Of a stretch of 39,569 bases of DNA, positions 15,098 to 23,028 are shown piece by piece. Position 1 is the stretch's first letter. Each line of letters opens with the position of its first letter. The DNA comes from an uncultured Pelagibacteraceae bacterium (GTDB taxonomy: Bacteria; Pseudomonadota; Alphaproteobacteria; Pelagibacterales; Pelagibacteraceae), in the NCBI GenBank assembly GCA_902631535.1, contig CACOYX010000002.1, forward strand, positions 1-39,569, in the 5' to 3' direction. The translations under genes and the position numbers were made by a program. The notes beneath the pieces were generated by a model that had not been told where the DNA came from, did not search any database, and saw nothing but the letters and a program-made list of their open reading frames with translations.

Positions 15098-15418
15098 ATG
15101 ACAAATTTTTCTGATATGCTTTCAAAAGCAAAAGCCATGCAAGAGAAAATGAAGGAAGCCCAAGATCAAATTAAAAAAATTGAAGTTGAAGGAGAGGCTG
15201 GTGGAAATCTTGTAAAAGTTATATTGTCAGGAGACTATGAATTAAAATCTATTACCATTAGTGATGCTGCAAAAAAAGAGAGCCAGGAAATAATAAATGA
15301 CTTAATTATTGCAGCCTACAATAATGCAAAAGAGAATTTAAAAAAAAAATCTGCTGAAGAACTATCTAAAGTGACGGGCGGACTTAATCTGCCTTTAGAC
15401 TTTAAACTTCCTTTCTAA
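15098..15418 (+). CDS. ybaB: YbaB/EbfC family nucleoid-associated protein
   Basis: 106 residues. A helical start (MLSKAKAMQEKMKEAQDQIKKI) is followed by VEGEAGGNLVKVILSGDYELKSITI and AAYNNAKENLKKKSAEELSKVTGGLNLP, the YbaB core and tail. Binds DNA as a dimer and may affect nucleoid or RecR-dependent repair. Invariant bacterial order dnaX-ybaB-recR: starts at the base after the dnaX stop and overlaps recR by one base. Confidence 0.95.
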   Translation: MTNFSDMLSKAKAMQEKMKEAQDQIKKIEVEGEAGGNLVKVILSGDYELKSITISDAAKKESQEIINDLIIAAYNNAKENLKKKSAEELSKVTGGLNLPLDFKLPF

Positions 15419-16023
15419 TGGATAATGAAATTCCAGAAATAAACGAGCTGATCCAACAATTTTCTAAATTGCCAGGTTTAGGACCAAAGTCAGCAAAAAG
15501 AATAATACTAAAGCTGATTAATAATAAAGACAATATGGTTAAACCTTTGGCTAAATCTTTAGCTGAGGTTTATAAAAAAGTAGTTAGGTGCGTAGACTGT
15601 GGAAATTTAAAAGTAATCGACAAAGTGTGTATTTGTTCATCCGATAATTCTTATGACAAGATATGTGTTGTAGAAAATTTAGCTGATATGTGGGTCATTG
15701 ACTCTGCTAATATTTATAAGGGCCATTATCATATTTTAGGAGGAACATTAAACTCCAATGAAAATTATGAACAAAAAAACCTTTTAATTGAGTCTCTTGT
15801 TAAGAGAATAAAAAAAAATAACTTAAAAGAAGTTATCATTGCTACCAGTGCTACCGTTGAGGGGCAAACCACAGCCCATTACATTGAAGATACAATAAAA
15901 AATAATAATCTAAAGATCACTAAATTAGCACAAGGTCTTCCTGTGGGTGGAGAAATTGAACAGCTAGATGATGGCACTTTATTTTCAGCCTTCAAAAATA
16001 GGGTACCAGTTACAGAAAGTTAA
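15418..16023 (+). CDS. recR: Recombination mediator RecR
   Basis: 201 residues. N-terminal helix-hairpin-helix [12 protein letters not shown] near 18-29, a four-Cys zinc motif CVDCGNL..... KVCIC near 57-73, then a Toprim domain with [13 protein letters not shown] and [19 protein letters not shown]. The C-terminus has [23 protein letters not shown], a typical tail. Works with RecO to load RecA at gaps. Overlaps the ybaB stop (TAATG) and the convergent glcB stop by four bases. Confidence 0.95.
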   Translation: MDNEIPEINELIQQFSKLPGLGPKSAKRIILKLINNKDNMVKPLAKSLAEVYKKVVRCVDCGNLKVIDKVCICSSDNSYDKICVVENLADMWVIDSANIYKGHYHILGGTLNSNENYEQKNLLIESLVKRIKKNNLKEVIIATSATVEGQTTAHYIEDTIKNNNLKITKLAQGLPVGGEIEQLDDGTLFSAFKNRVPVTES

Positions 16024-18164
16024 TTGCTTGCTTTCTTTTCTAATCTTTTTTGATGTAGCAAAGGTTCTGTATAACCAGACGGTTGAACTCGACCTTTAAA
16101 TACAAGATCACAAGCAGCTGAAAAAGCTACGGATTTTTCAAAGTTATCAGACATTTTTTGATAAGTAGGATCATTCTTATTTTGCTCATCAACAATTTTA
16201 GCCATCTTCTTCATTACCCCCATGACTTGATCTTCTTTACAAATCCCGTGATGCAACCAATTTGCAATATGTTGAGATGAAATTCTAAGAGTTGCTCTGT
16301 CCTCCATAAGACCAACGTTATTTATATCCGGAACTTTTGAGCAACCAACACCTTGATTGATCCATCTAACGACATATCCTAAAATTCCTTGAGCGTTATT
16401 TTCTAATTCACGGTTGATATCATCTATAGCCCAATTAGGTCTATCTGCTGTAGGTATTTCTAAAATATCATTGAGCTTAGCTTTAGATCTTGATCTAATT
16501 TTATTTTGTTCATCAAATACATTTATTTTGTGATAATGCATTGAATGTAAAGTAGCTGCAGTAGGAGAAGGAACCCATGCACAATTAGCTCCAGATTTTG
16601 GATGACCTATTTTTTGGTCCATCATATTCGCCATCTGATCTGGCATAGCCCACATACCTTTTCCAATTTGAGCTTTACCTGAAAAACCGCAACTTAATCC
16701 AATATCCACATTCCAATTTTCATAAGTACCTAACCAAGTTGATTTTTTCATGTCCCCTTTAAAGATCATTGGTCCAGCTTCAAAAGAAGTATGCATTTCA
16801 TCACCAGTTCGATCCAAGAAACCTGTATTAATAAAAACTATTCTATTCTTAACTTGTCTAATACACTCTTTTAAATTTACGGTTGTTCTTCTTTCTTCAT
16901 CCATTATCCCAACTTTAATTGAGTACTTTTCAATTCCTAAAGCCTCTTCAACTTTTCCAAACAATGTATTAGTAAAAGCAACCTCTTCTGGTCCGTGCAT
17001 TTTTGGTTTTACAATGTAAACTGATCCAGTTCTTGAGTTATTTTTATTTTTAAAATCATGAAGAGCGCATAACGTAGCCATAAATGTATCCATTATACCT
17101 TCTGGCATCTCTGTACCGTCTTTAAGTATAATTGCAGGGTTAGTCATTAAGTGCCCTACATTTCTATTCAATAACAACGCTCTTCCATGAAGAATAATTT
17201 TCTTTCCATCTTTAGATATATAAGTTCTGTCTGGATTTAATTTTCTAACAAATTTTTTTCCATTTTTTTCCATGTTAGCTGTTAAATCACCTTTCATTAA
17301 GCCAAGCCAATTACGGTAACATTTAATTTTATCCTCAGCATCCACTGCAGCAACCGAGTCTTCATTATCAATGATGGTTGAAAGAGCAGACTCAACAATG
17401 AAATCGGAGATTGAAGCTTTATCTAGTTTTCCAATATAATGATTTGGATCAATTATAATGTCGATATGTAGATTATTATTTTTTAATAAAACTGAAGTCA
17501 GTTTTTCTTTTTCGCCATTATATCCAATAAACTGATCTTTGTTTTTTAAATAAATTTCTTCTTTGCCCTCAAGAAAAACAATGTCGTTATCTTTTACTTT
17601 TATTTCAGAGATTTTATTCCAACTTCCGTTATCTAACGGGAAACTTTCGTCTAGGAATTTTCTTACATAGACTATAACTTTTTGAGCTCTCTCTTCGTTA
17701 AAACCTTTACCTTTATCTCCTGGGATTACATCAGTCCCATATAGCGAATCATATAAACTTCCCCATCGGGCATTAGCAGCATTTAAAGCATATCTTGCAT
17801 TATCAACTGGTACCACAAGCTGAGGCCCGGCTATTATAGCAATCTCATCATCTACATTTGTTGTTTCAATATTAAAGTCGTCTTTTTCTTCAACAATATA
17901 AGAAATAGATTTTAAAAATTCTAAATACTCATTTTTATTTAATTCTTTACCTTTATTTTTTTTGTGCCACTCATCTATTTTTTTTTGAATATCTTCTCTC
18001 TTTTGAATTAAATTTTTATTTATTGGCGCAAGTTCATGGACAATATTTCCAAAATTGTTCCAAAATTCCTCTTTTTTAATGTTTGTACCTGGGATTATTT
18101 CATTATTAACAAAATCAAATAATTTTGTATTAATTTTTAGCCCATTTTTCTCAGTTATGCTCAT
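16020..18164 (-). CDS. glcB: Malate synthase G
   Basis: 714 residues, the long G isoform (~720). Conserved blocks: [19 protein letters not shown] near 129, [37 protein letters not shown] at about 313-349, [12 protein letters not shown] near 393, [18 protein letters not shown] with the catalytic/metal acidic residue, [10 protein letters not shown], and [22 protein letters not shown] near 620. Condenses glyoxylate with acetyl-CoA to malate. AAAGGACTGAGG precedes the ATG. Divergent from accA with only 56 bases between, too little for a glycine riboswitch like that reported upstream of glcB in SAR11. Confidence 0.96.
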   Translation of the reverse strand: MSITEKNGLKINTKLFDFVNNEIIPGTNIKKEEFWNNFGNIVHELAPINKNLIQKREDIQKKIDEWHKKNKGKELNKNEYLEFLKSISYIVEEKDDFNIETTNVDDEIAIIAGPQLVVPVDNARYALNAANARWGSLYDSLYGTDVIPGDKGKGFNEERAQKVIVYVRKFLDESFPLDNGSWNKISEIKVKDNDIVFLEGKEEIYLKNKDQFIGYNGEKEKLTSVLLKNNNLHIDIIIDPNHYIGKLDKASISDFIVESALSTIIDNEDSVAAVDAEDKIKCYRNWLGLMKGDLTANMEKNGKKFVRKLNPDRTYISKDGKKIILHGRALLLNRNVGHLMTNPAIILKDGTEMPEGIMDTFMATLCALHDFKNKNNSRTGSVYIVKPKMHGPEEVAFTNTLFGKVEEALGIEKYSIKVGIMDEERRTTVNLKECIRQVKNRIVFINTGFLDRTGDEMHTSFEAGPMIFKGDMKKSTWLGTYENWNVDIGLSCGFSGKAQIGKGMWAMPDQMANMMDQKIGHPKSGANCAWVPSPTAATLHSMHYHKINVFDEQNKIRSRSKAKLNDILEIPTADRPNWAIDDINRELENNAQGILGYVVRWINQGVGCSKVPDINNVGLMEDRATLRISSQHIANWLHHGICKEDQVMGVMKKMAKIVDEQNKNDPTYQKMSDNFEKSVAFSAACDLVFKGRVQPSGYTEPLLHQKRLEKKASN

Positions 18165-18185
18165 AGCCTCAGTCCTTTACATTAT

Positions 18186-18214
18186 ATTATAATATATTAA
18201 TAGTAGTATTAATA
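18186..18214. promoter_or_regulatory. Shared divergent promoter and operator-like inverted repeat between glcB and accA
   Basis: The palindrome ATTATAAT (18186-18193) reads TATAAT on both strands and could serve as -10 for both genes. Next to it TATTAATA-GTAG-TATTAATA (18195-18214) is a perfect eight-base inverted repeat around GTAG. No -35 is clear on either side. Confidence 0.4.
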
Positions 18215-18220
18215 ACTCAT

Positions 18221-19324
18221 ATGAAAAATTATTTAGAATTTGAAAAAGAAATTAAAGCACTTGAACAAGAAGTTGATAATTTAAAAAGTCCCTTTGGTTC
18301 AGAAGGTATTTCAGAAGTTGACACCCAAAAGATTAAAAATACTCAAAATGAGATAAATGAAAAATTAAAAGAGACATATGCTAACTTAAATAGCTGGCAA
18401 AAAACTCAAGTAGCAAGACACGAAGATAGACCTAAAGCAAATTTTTATATCAAAAAAATATTTTCTCAATTTACATTATTATCTGGTGATCGATATTTTG
18501 GTGATGATAAATCTGTTATTGCTGGCTTTGGTTTAATCGATAATAAATCAGTTTTAGTAATAGGCCAAGAGAAAGGGGAAGACCTAAATAGTAGAATTGA
18601 AAGAAATTTTGGAATGATGAGACCTGAGGGATATAGAAAATGTATTAGACTAATGAAGTTAGCTGACCGTTTTCAAATACCCGTTATAAGTTTTATTGAT
18701 ACTCCCGGAGCTTATCCCGGGTTAGGAGCAGAACAACGAGGCCAAGCATCTGCTATTGCCAATTCAATTGAATGCTGTATGTCATTAACAGTTCCAAATA
18801 TTTCAATTATAATCGGTGAAGGTGGATCTGGCGGAGCAATAGCTTTGGCTTCATCAAATAAAGTTATTATGTTGGAGAATTCTATCTACTCAGTAATTTC
18901 TCCTGAAGGGTGTGCATCAATTTTATGGCGTGATCCAAGTAAATCTTTACAGGCTGCTGAGGCAATGAAACTTACAGCAAAAGATTTATTAAAACTTCGA
19001 GTTATAGATGAGATAATTTCTGAACCTTTAGGAGGGGCACATAGAGATCCAGATAGTATTGCCGCAGATATAAAACATTCAATAATGAAAAATTTAAAAA
19101 GTTTTGATAATCTTAGTAAAGAAGAAATATATGATCATAGAAAATCAAAATTTTTACAAATCGGAAGAGATCAAGGCTTTAGTAAATCTAATAACCTTGA
19201 AGGTGGTTTAAGCTATAAAGATACGAATATTCAGAAATTTGTTACTCACATTCAAAAAAACAAATTTATCTATGGCGGATTAGGCTTATTAGTAATTACG
19301 AGCCTAATATCCCTTTTATTTTAA
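18221..19324 (+). CDS. accA: Acetyl-CoA carboxylase carboxyltransferase subunit alpha with a C-terminal membrane helix
   Basis: 367 residues. The AccA core is present: HEDRPKANFYI near 67, LSGDRYFGDDKSVIAGF, GMMRPEGYRKCIRLM, FIDTPGAYPGLGAEQRGQ near 161, IIGEGGSGGAIALA and VISPEGCASILWRDPSKSLQAAEAMKLTAKDL near 227. With AccD it transfers carboxylate from biotin to acetyl-CoA, the first step of fatty-acid synthesis. The family usually ends near residue 320 (here KFLQIGRDQGF); a further ~47 residues end in a 19-residue hydrophobic segment (349-367, FIYGGLGLLVITSLISLLF), a tail anchor. No frameshift is needed to read it. Confidence 0.95.
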   Translation: MKNYLEFEKEIKALEQEVDNLKSPFGSEGISEVDTQKIKNTQNEINEKLKETYANLNSWQKTQVARHEDRPKANFYIKKIFSQFTLLSGDRYFGDDKSVIAGFGLIDNKSVLVIGQEKGEDLNSRIERNFGMMRPEGYRKCIRLMKLADRFQIPVISFIDTPGAYPGLGAEQRGQASAIANSIECCMSLTVPNISIIIGEGGSGGAIALASSNKVIMLENSIYSVISPEGCASILWRDPSKSLQAAEAMKLTAKDLLKLRVIDEIISEPLGGAHRDPDSIAADIKHSIMKNLKSFDNLSKEEIYDHRKSKFLQIGRDQGFSKSNNLEGGLSYKDTNIQKFVTHIQKNKFIYGGLGLLVITSLISLLF

Positions 19325-19369
19325 CCATTGTTGCAAAAAAACAATTAAATTAAATAATATTTTCTCCTC

Positions 19370-19427
19370 TTGACTTTTATCAATCTAAGCTATTTAAGGA
19401 GGTTCATAACTAATCTTTGATTAGTTA
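19370..19427 (+). promoter_or_regulatory. cspA promoter and 5' leader stem-loop
   Basis: TTGACT at 19370-19375 and TATTTA at 19391-19396 (spacing 15, short). TAACTAATC (19407-19415) and GATTAGTTA (19419-19427) form a nine-pair hairpin with loop TTT, which would stand at the very 5' end of the mRNA. A perfect AAGGAGG (19396-19402) lies 56 bases before the start codon and is not followed by a start; the working ribosome site is AAGGA at 19442-19446. Structured leaders are usual in cold shock genes. Confidence 0.5.
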
Positions 19428-19458
19428 AAGTTAATAATAATAAGGATAAATAAATAAT

Positions 19459-19671
19459 ATGAGTACACTAAAAGGTAAAGTAAAGTGGTTCAATGGCACT
19501 AAAGGATATGGTTTCATTGAAAGAGAAGACAAAGAAAAAGACGTGTTCGTTCATTCTTCAGCTGTTAGAGAAGCTGGTTTAAAATATTTAAACGAGGGTG
19601 ATGAGTTAACGTTTGAAGTGGAGAGCACGGAAAAAGGTCCTTCAGCAGTAAAACTGCAGAAAACATCTTAA
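19459..19671 (+). CDS. cspA: Cold shock protein (CspA family)
   Basis: 70 residues, a single OB-fold. RNP1 KGYGFIE near 16-22 and RNP2 DVFVHSSAV near 29-37 are intact, preceded by KVKWFNGT and followed by [16 protein letters not shown]. Binds single-stranded RNA and DNA as an RNA chaperone. Monocistronic with a ~60-base leader. Confidence 0.95.
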   Translation: MSTLKGKVKWFNGTKGYGFIEREDKEKDVFVHSSAVREAGLKYLNEGDELTFEVESTEKGPSAVKLQKTS

Positions 19672-19698
19672 TCTAAATTTCCAAAAATCACTGGTTAA

Positions 19699-19737
19699 CG
19701 GGGCATTAAGATAAGCCTAAGCTTTTTTATTGTCCCG
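19699..19737 (+). terminator. Hairpin downstream of cspA
   Basis: CGGGGCA (19699-19705) pairs with TGTCCCG (19731-19737, one G-U). Inside, AAGC-CTAA-GCTT is followed by six T (inner stem 19713-19724), which could act as a short terminator on its own. Together they make a long two-part hairpin 28 bases after the cspA stop. It may end cspA transcription or be part of a separate RNA. Confidence 0.5.
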
Positions 19738-19748
19738 CTAATTCCTTC

Positions 19749-19777
19749 TTGAAAAAGACACATTTCTTTCTTAAATA
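19749..19777 (+). promoter_or_regulatory. Putative promoter upstream of tandem hairpins and tRNA-His
   Basis: TTGAAA at 19749-19754, 17-base spacer, TAAATA at 19772-19777. It would start transcription near 19784, ahead of the two hairpins at 19820-19855 and the tRNA-His gene. Confidence 0.4.
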
Positions 19778-19819
19778 AGCTGAATGATTATAAAAAATAA
19801 ATTATCTATTTTTAAATCA

Positions 19820-19855
19820 CACTCTCACAGAGTGCATGCTAGGCTATTGCTTAGC
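19820..19855 (+). ncRNA. Tandem hairpins, candidate structured RNA
   Basis: CACTCT-CAC-AGAGTG (19820-19834) and, three bases later, GCTAGGC-TATT-GCTTAGC (19838-19855, one G-U). Two adjacent GC-richer hairpins in an otherwise AT-rich gap of 238 bases suggest selection. No T tract follows, so they could be the processed leader of the tRNA-His transcript or a small RNA. No known family recognised. Confidence 0.35.
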
Positions 19856-19897
19856 TTATAATCAAACATATATAAATTTAACAAAAATTAATATAAA

Positions 19898-19903
19898 TAT
19901 AAC
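19898..19903 (+). promoter_or_regulatory. Possible -10 box of tRNA-His
   Basis: TATAAC ends six bases before the tRNA, so transcription would start at its first base, G19910. The best -35 (TTAACA, 19878-19883) is at a poor 14-base spacing. Confidence 0.3.
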
Positions 19904-19909
19904 TAGGAT

Positions 19910-19986
19910 GCAGCAGTAGCTCAGTTGGTTAGAGCACTAGTTTGTGGAACTAGGGGTCGGTGGTTCGAATCCACCCTGCTGTACCA
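19910..19986 (+). tRNA. tRNA-His (anticodon GTG), alphaproteobacterial type without G-1
   Basis: 77 bases including encoded CCA. Acceptor GCAGCAG pairs with CTGCTGT (first pair G-U); D arm GCTC..GAGC; anticodon stem CTAGT/ACTAG with loop TTGTGGA (GTG); T arm GGTGG-TTCGAAT-CCACC. The base before position 1 is T, not G, and the discriminator base is A73 instead of C73. Standard bacterial tRNA-His has an encoded G-1 paired to C73; the A73 form without G-1 is known from part of the Alphaproteobacteria. The hisS start codon is four bases beyond the CCA. Confidence 0.96.
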
Positions 19987-19990
19987 AACA

Positions 19991-21325
19991 ATGACAAAAG
20001 AAAAAAATAACAAACCCTCTAAAGAACTTCCGTTAGGGTTTGTAGACAGACAAGAAAAAGAATTACTCGTACGAGATTTTATAATTTCTAATATTAAAGA
20101 AGTTATGATTAAATACGGTTTTCAATATCTCGAAACTCCAAGTTTTGAGTATTCAGATAGTATTGGAAAATTTTTACCTGATAAAAATCGACCTGATGAA
20201 GGAGTATTTTCATTTAATGATGAAAACAAGTGGTTGTCTTTAAGATATGATCTTACCGCACCGCTAGCGAGATATGTGGCAAAAAATTATTTAGAAATTC
20301 CTAAACCATTTAAAAGATATCAATTAGGAACTGTTTGGAGAAATGAAAAACCAGGACCTGGAAGATTTAGAGAATTTTTACAATTTGATGCAGATTTTGT
20401 GGGAACAAAAAGCTTACAGGCAGATGCAGAGTTATGTGTTATGATTTCAGAAATTCTTGAAAAGTGTGGTCTAACGAAATCAGAATATATAATCAAGATT
20501 TCATCTAGAAAAATCGCTGAAGAATTATTTAAAAAAATAAATATAAATGATAATCAACAAAAACTTACCATCCTTAGAGCCCTAGATAAAATTGATAGAC
20601 TTGGCTGGAATGGAGTAAAAGAATTATTAGGAGAGGGAAGAAAAGATAAATCTGGTGATTTCACAAAAGGTGCAAATTTAAAGTCAAAGGATATTAAAAC
20701 GATAGAAGATACACTTAAGACGAATTCACCTGAAACAGAGGATTTAGTTGAGATATTGAAAATTTTTAAAGATTATAATTTTAAAAATTTTGAAATCGAT
20801 CCATCGGTTATACGAGGACTTGAATACTACACAGGAGCAATTTTTGAGGTAAATTTAAAATTTGATGTAACAAACAATAAAGGGCAAGTAATTCAATTTG
20901 GATCCATAGGAGGCGGGGGAAGATACGATAATTTGGTAAATAATTTCGGAAATTATGACGCTCCTGCTACAGGAATGTCTATTGGCCTAGATCGTTTAGT
21001 TTATGCTTTGATGCAAAAAAAAGAATTTAAAGTAAATCAGTCTAAACCAGTCGTGATTTGTGTTTTCGATAAAAATTCAATGAGAGATTATATAAATGTT
21101 CTAACAATATTAAGAAAAGCTGGTATTAGTACCGAAATTTATCCTGGGGAAAACAAACTGAAAAAACAAATGGAGTATGCGAACAAAATAAAATCTCCAG
21201 CAGTTATTTTATATGGTGAGAATGAAATTAAATTAGGGAAGCCGACTTTAAGGAACCTAAGTTCAGGCGAAGAAAAATCAATTGAAATAAAAGAATTAGT
21301 AAATGAAATCAAAAAAATTATCTGA
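19991..21325 (+). CDS. hisS: Histidyl-tRNA synthetase (alphaproteobacterial divergent type)
   Basis: 444 residues from ATG 19991; an upstream GTG at 19925 is in frame but lies inside the tRNA and is rejected. Class II motif 2 is WRNEKPGPGRFREFLQFDAD at 116-135, and the His-specific RGLEYYTG is near 275 with GSIGGGGRYDNLV near 305. Typical HisRS reads PQKGRYRQF at motif 2; the PGPGRFREF form and the DEGVFS..D insertion near 69-78 match the alphaproteobacterial enzymes that charge A73 tRNA-His. A C-terminal anticodon-binding domain follows (KPVVICVF to the end). Overlaps hisZ by 23 bases. Confidence 0.95.
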   Translation: MTKEKNNKPSKELPLGFVDRQEKELLVRDFIISNIKEVMIKYGFQYLETPSFEYSDSIGKFLPDKNRPDEGVFSFNDENKWLSLRYDLTAPLARYVAKNYLEIPKPFKRYQLGTVWRNEKPGPGRFREFLQFDADFVGTKSLQADAELCVMISEILEKCGLTKSEYIIKISSRKIAEELFKKININDNQQKLTILRALDKIDRLGWNGVKELLGEGRKDKSGDFTKGANLKSKDIKTIEDTLKTNSPETEDLVEILKIFKDYNFKNFEIDPSVIRGLEYYTGAIFEVNLKFDVTNNKGQVIQFGSIGGGGRYDNLVNNFGNYDAPATGMSIGLDRLVYALMQKKEFKVNQSKPVVICVFDKNSMRDYINVLTILRKAGISTEIYPGENKLKKQMEYANKIKSPAVILYGENEIKLGKPTLRNLSSGEEKSIEIKELVNEIKKII

Positions 21326-22340
21326 ATTAATAATTAAAACCTTTAAGACTAATGGCTTTGTTTTATCGGAACCCGATGTTCTCTTAGACTCAGAATATAT
21401 CATAGAAAGATCCGGTGAAAAATTCAGAAGTTCAATGCTTACTTTTGACAGAGAAGATGGAAAAACGATGTGTCTAAGACCAGACTTAACAGTTGCATCA
21501 TGTATAAGTTTTTTACAAAAAAAAACCTCCTCAAAAATTTATTATTCTGGTCAAGCATATAGAAGGTCGAACGGTAAAGGTACAAACTTTATTAATGATC
21601 AATTAGGTATCGAAATTCTAGGTTCAAAAAATCTTATTAAAGATGATTTTAAAGTAATCAGTACAATTCTAAGTTCAGCAAAAAAAATTAAGATGAAAAA
21701 AATAAAAATTAAAGTAGGTGACATTAGTTTATTTAAGAATTTGATCAATGCTCTTGAAATGCCTGAAAGATGGAAGTTAAGATTAATTAGACACTTTTGG
21801 AGACCAAGTTACTTCGAAGATCTTTTAAATAGATTAGAAAAAAATACAGATATTGATTCAGTAACTTTTGATGCAGATAAAAAAAGATTTGATGAAATGA
21901 AAAAACTAGATCAAGATAAAGTGATTGCCGGAAGATCAGTATCAGAAATTTTAAAAAGATTTGATAAAAAAATTAAAGATCCAAGATCATTTGCAGATGG
22001 AAAAAAAATTTCAAAAATCATAAAAACATTTTTAAAAATAAATTGTAAACTTTCAAAACTTGATGATGAGCTATTAAATTTTGCAAAAAAGAATAATCTT
22101 AAGAAAAACATATTTAAAAATTTTAAATCGATTCAGAATTTAAAAAAACTTAATCAAGATATTAATTTTGTTGCAAATTTCGGTAGAGACGTTGAATATT
22201 ATACCGGAATGGTATTTGAATTATTTTCAGGCACAAAAGAAATCGCCTCAGGCGGTCGTTATGATGATTTACTTAAAAGTTTAGGTGCCAAAAAGACTAT
22301 CCCTGCTGTTGGCGCAGCAATCAACTTAAAAAATATATGA
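21303..22340 (+). CDS. hisZ: ATP phosphoribosyltransferase regulatory subunit HisZ
   Basis: 345 residues, a HisRS-like catalytic fold without the anticodon domain. It shows weak class II motifs: RPDLTVASCISFL near 58, YYSGQAYRRSNGKG near 78, DVEYYTGMVFELFSGTKEIASGGRYDDLL near 295-323. It lacks the aminoacylation residues and allosterically controls the short HisG. Starts inside hisS (ATG 21303) and overlaps hisG by four bases, giving a hisS-hisZ-hisG operon; the overlap length suggests coupling. Confidence 0.92.
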   Translation: MKSKKLSELIIKTFKTNGFVLSEPDVLLDSEYIIERSGEKFRSSMLTFDREDGKTMCLRPDLTVASCISFLQKKTSSKIYYSGQAYRRSNGKGTNFINDQLGIEILGSKNLIKDDFKVISTILSSAKKIKMKKIKIKVGDISLFKNLINALEMPERWKLRLIRHFWRPSYFEDLLNRLEKNTDIDSVTFDADKKRFDEMKKLDQDKVIAGRSVSEILKRFDKKIKDPRSFADGKKISKIIKTFLKINCKLSKLDDELLNFAKKNNLKKNIFKNFKSIQNLKKLNQDINFVANFGRDVEYYTGMVFELFSGTKEIASGGRYDDLLKSLGAKKTIPAVGAAINLKNI

Positions 22341-23017
22341 GTGGTTTAATTACAATAGGCTTACCAAGCAAAGGGCGATTAAAAGAAAAATCAATATCAT
22401 TTTTTAATGATAGAGGATTTAAAATTATACAAAGTGAAAAAGAAAGAAATTATTTTGGCACAATCGAAAATAAACCCAATGTTAAAATTATATTTCTACA
22501 TGCCAAAGAAATTATTCACAGATTAGGAGATGGAACTTTAGACTTAGGTGTGTCTGGATTAGACCTTTTAAAAGAGTCTGATAAAAACCTACAGAGTAAA
22601 ATAAATGTTCAAAAAAAACTTGATTTTGGTATTGCCAATCTAGTTATTGCAGTACCAAATGATTGGATAGATGTGCAGACAATTGCTGATCTTGAAGAGG
22701 TCTCATTCGACATTAGATCTAAAAGAAATTCTAGATTGAGAGTGGCGACTAAATATCCAAATTTAACAAATAATTTTTTAATTTCCAAAGGGGTAACTCA
22801 ATATAAATTAATACCCAGTCTAGGTGCCACTGAAACTTATCCATTTATAGGTTCTTCAGAAATTATCATAGACATCACATCCACCGGTAAAACTTTAGCG
22901 GATAACAACCTTAGAGTGTTGAAAGATGGGCTGATATTGAGTTCTACGGCCTGTTTATTTTCTATAAAAAAAAACACAATAAAGTTGAAGAATTTTTTAA
23001 GAGCTTTAATTGGTTGA
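22337..23017 (+). CDS. hisG: ATP phosphoribosyltransferase, short form HisG
   Basis: 226 residues; the short type lacks the C-terminal ACT-like domain and needs HisZ, whose gene is immediately upstream. ITIGLPSKGRLKE at the N-terminus, DLGVSGLDLLKES near 75, SLGATETYPFIGSSEIIIDITSTGKTLADNNL near 165-196 with the PRPP loop. Catalyses the first step of histidine synthesis. Ends 11 bases before a convergent gene. Confidence 0.94.
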   Translation: MSGLITIGLPSKGRLKEKSISFFNDRGFKIIQSEKERNYFGTIENKPNVKIIFLHAKEIIHRLGDGTLDLGVSGLDLLKESDKNLQSKINVQKKLDFGIANLVIAVPNDWIDVQTIADLEEVSFDIRSKRNSRLRVATKYPNLTNNFLISKGVTQYKLIPSLGATETYPFIGSSEIIIDITSTGKTLADNNLRVLKDGLILSSTACLFSIKKNTIKLKNFLRALIG

Positions 23018-23028
23018 TTAATTTTTAT

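Noticed and set aside
16750-17019. 89-residue plus-strand ORF inside glcB
   Set aside because: Shadow of a highly conserved malate synthase region, no independent signals.
19925-19990. In-frame GTG extension of hisS by 22 codons
   Set aside because: It translates the tRNA-His gene; HisRS similarity begins after the ATG at 19991.
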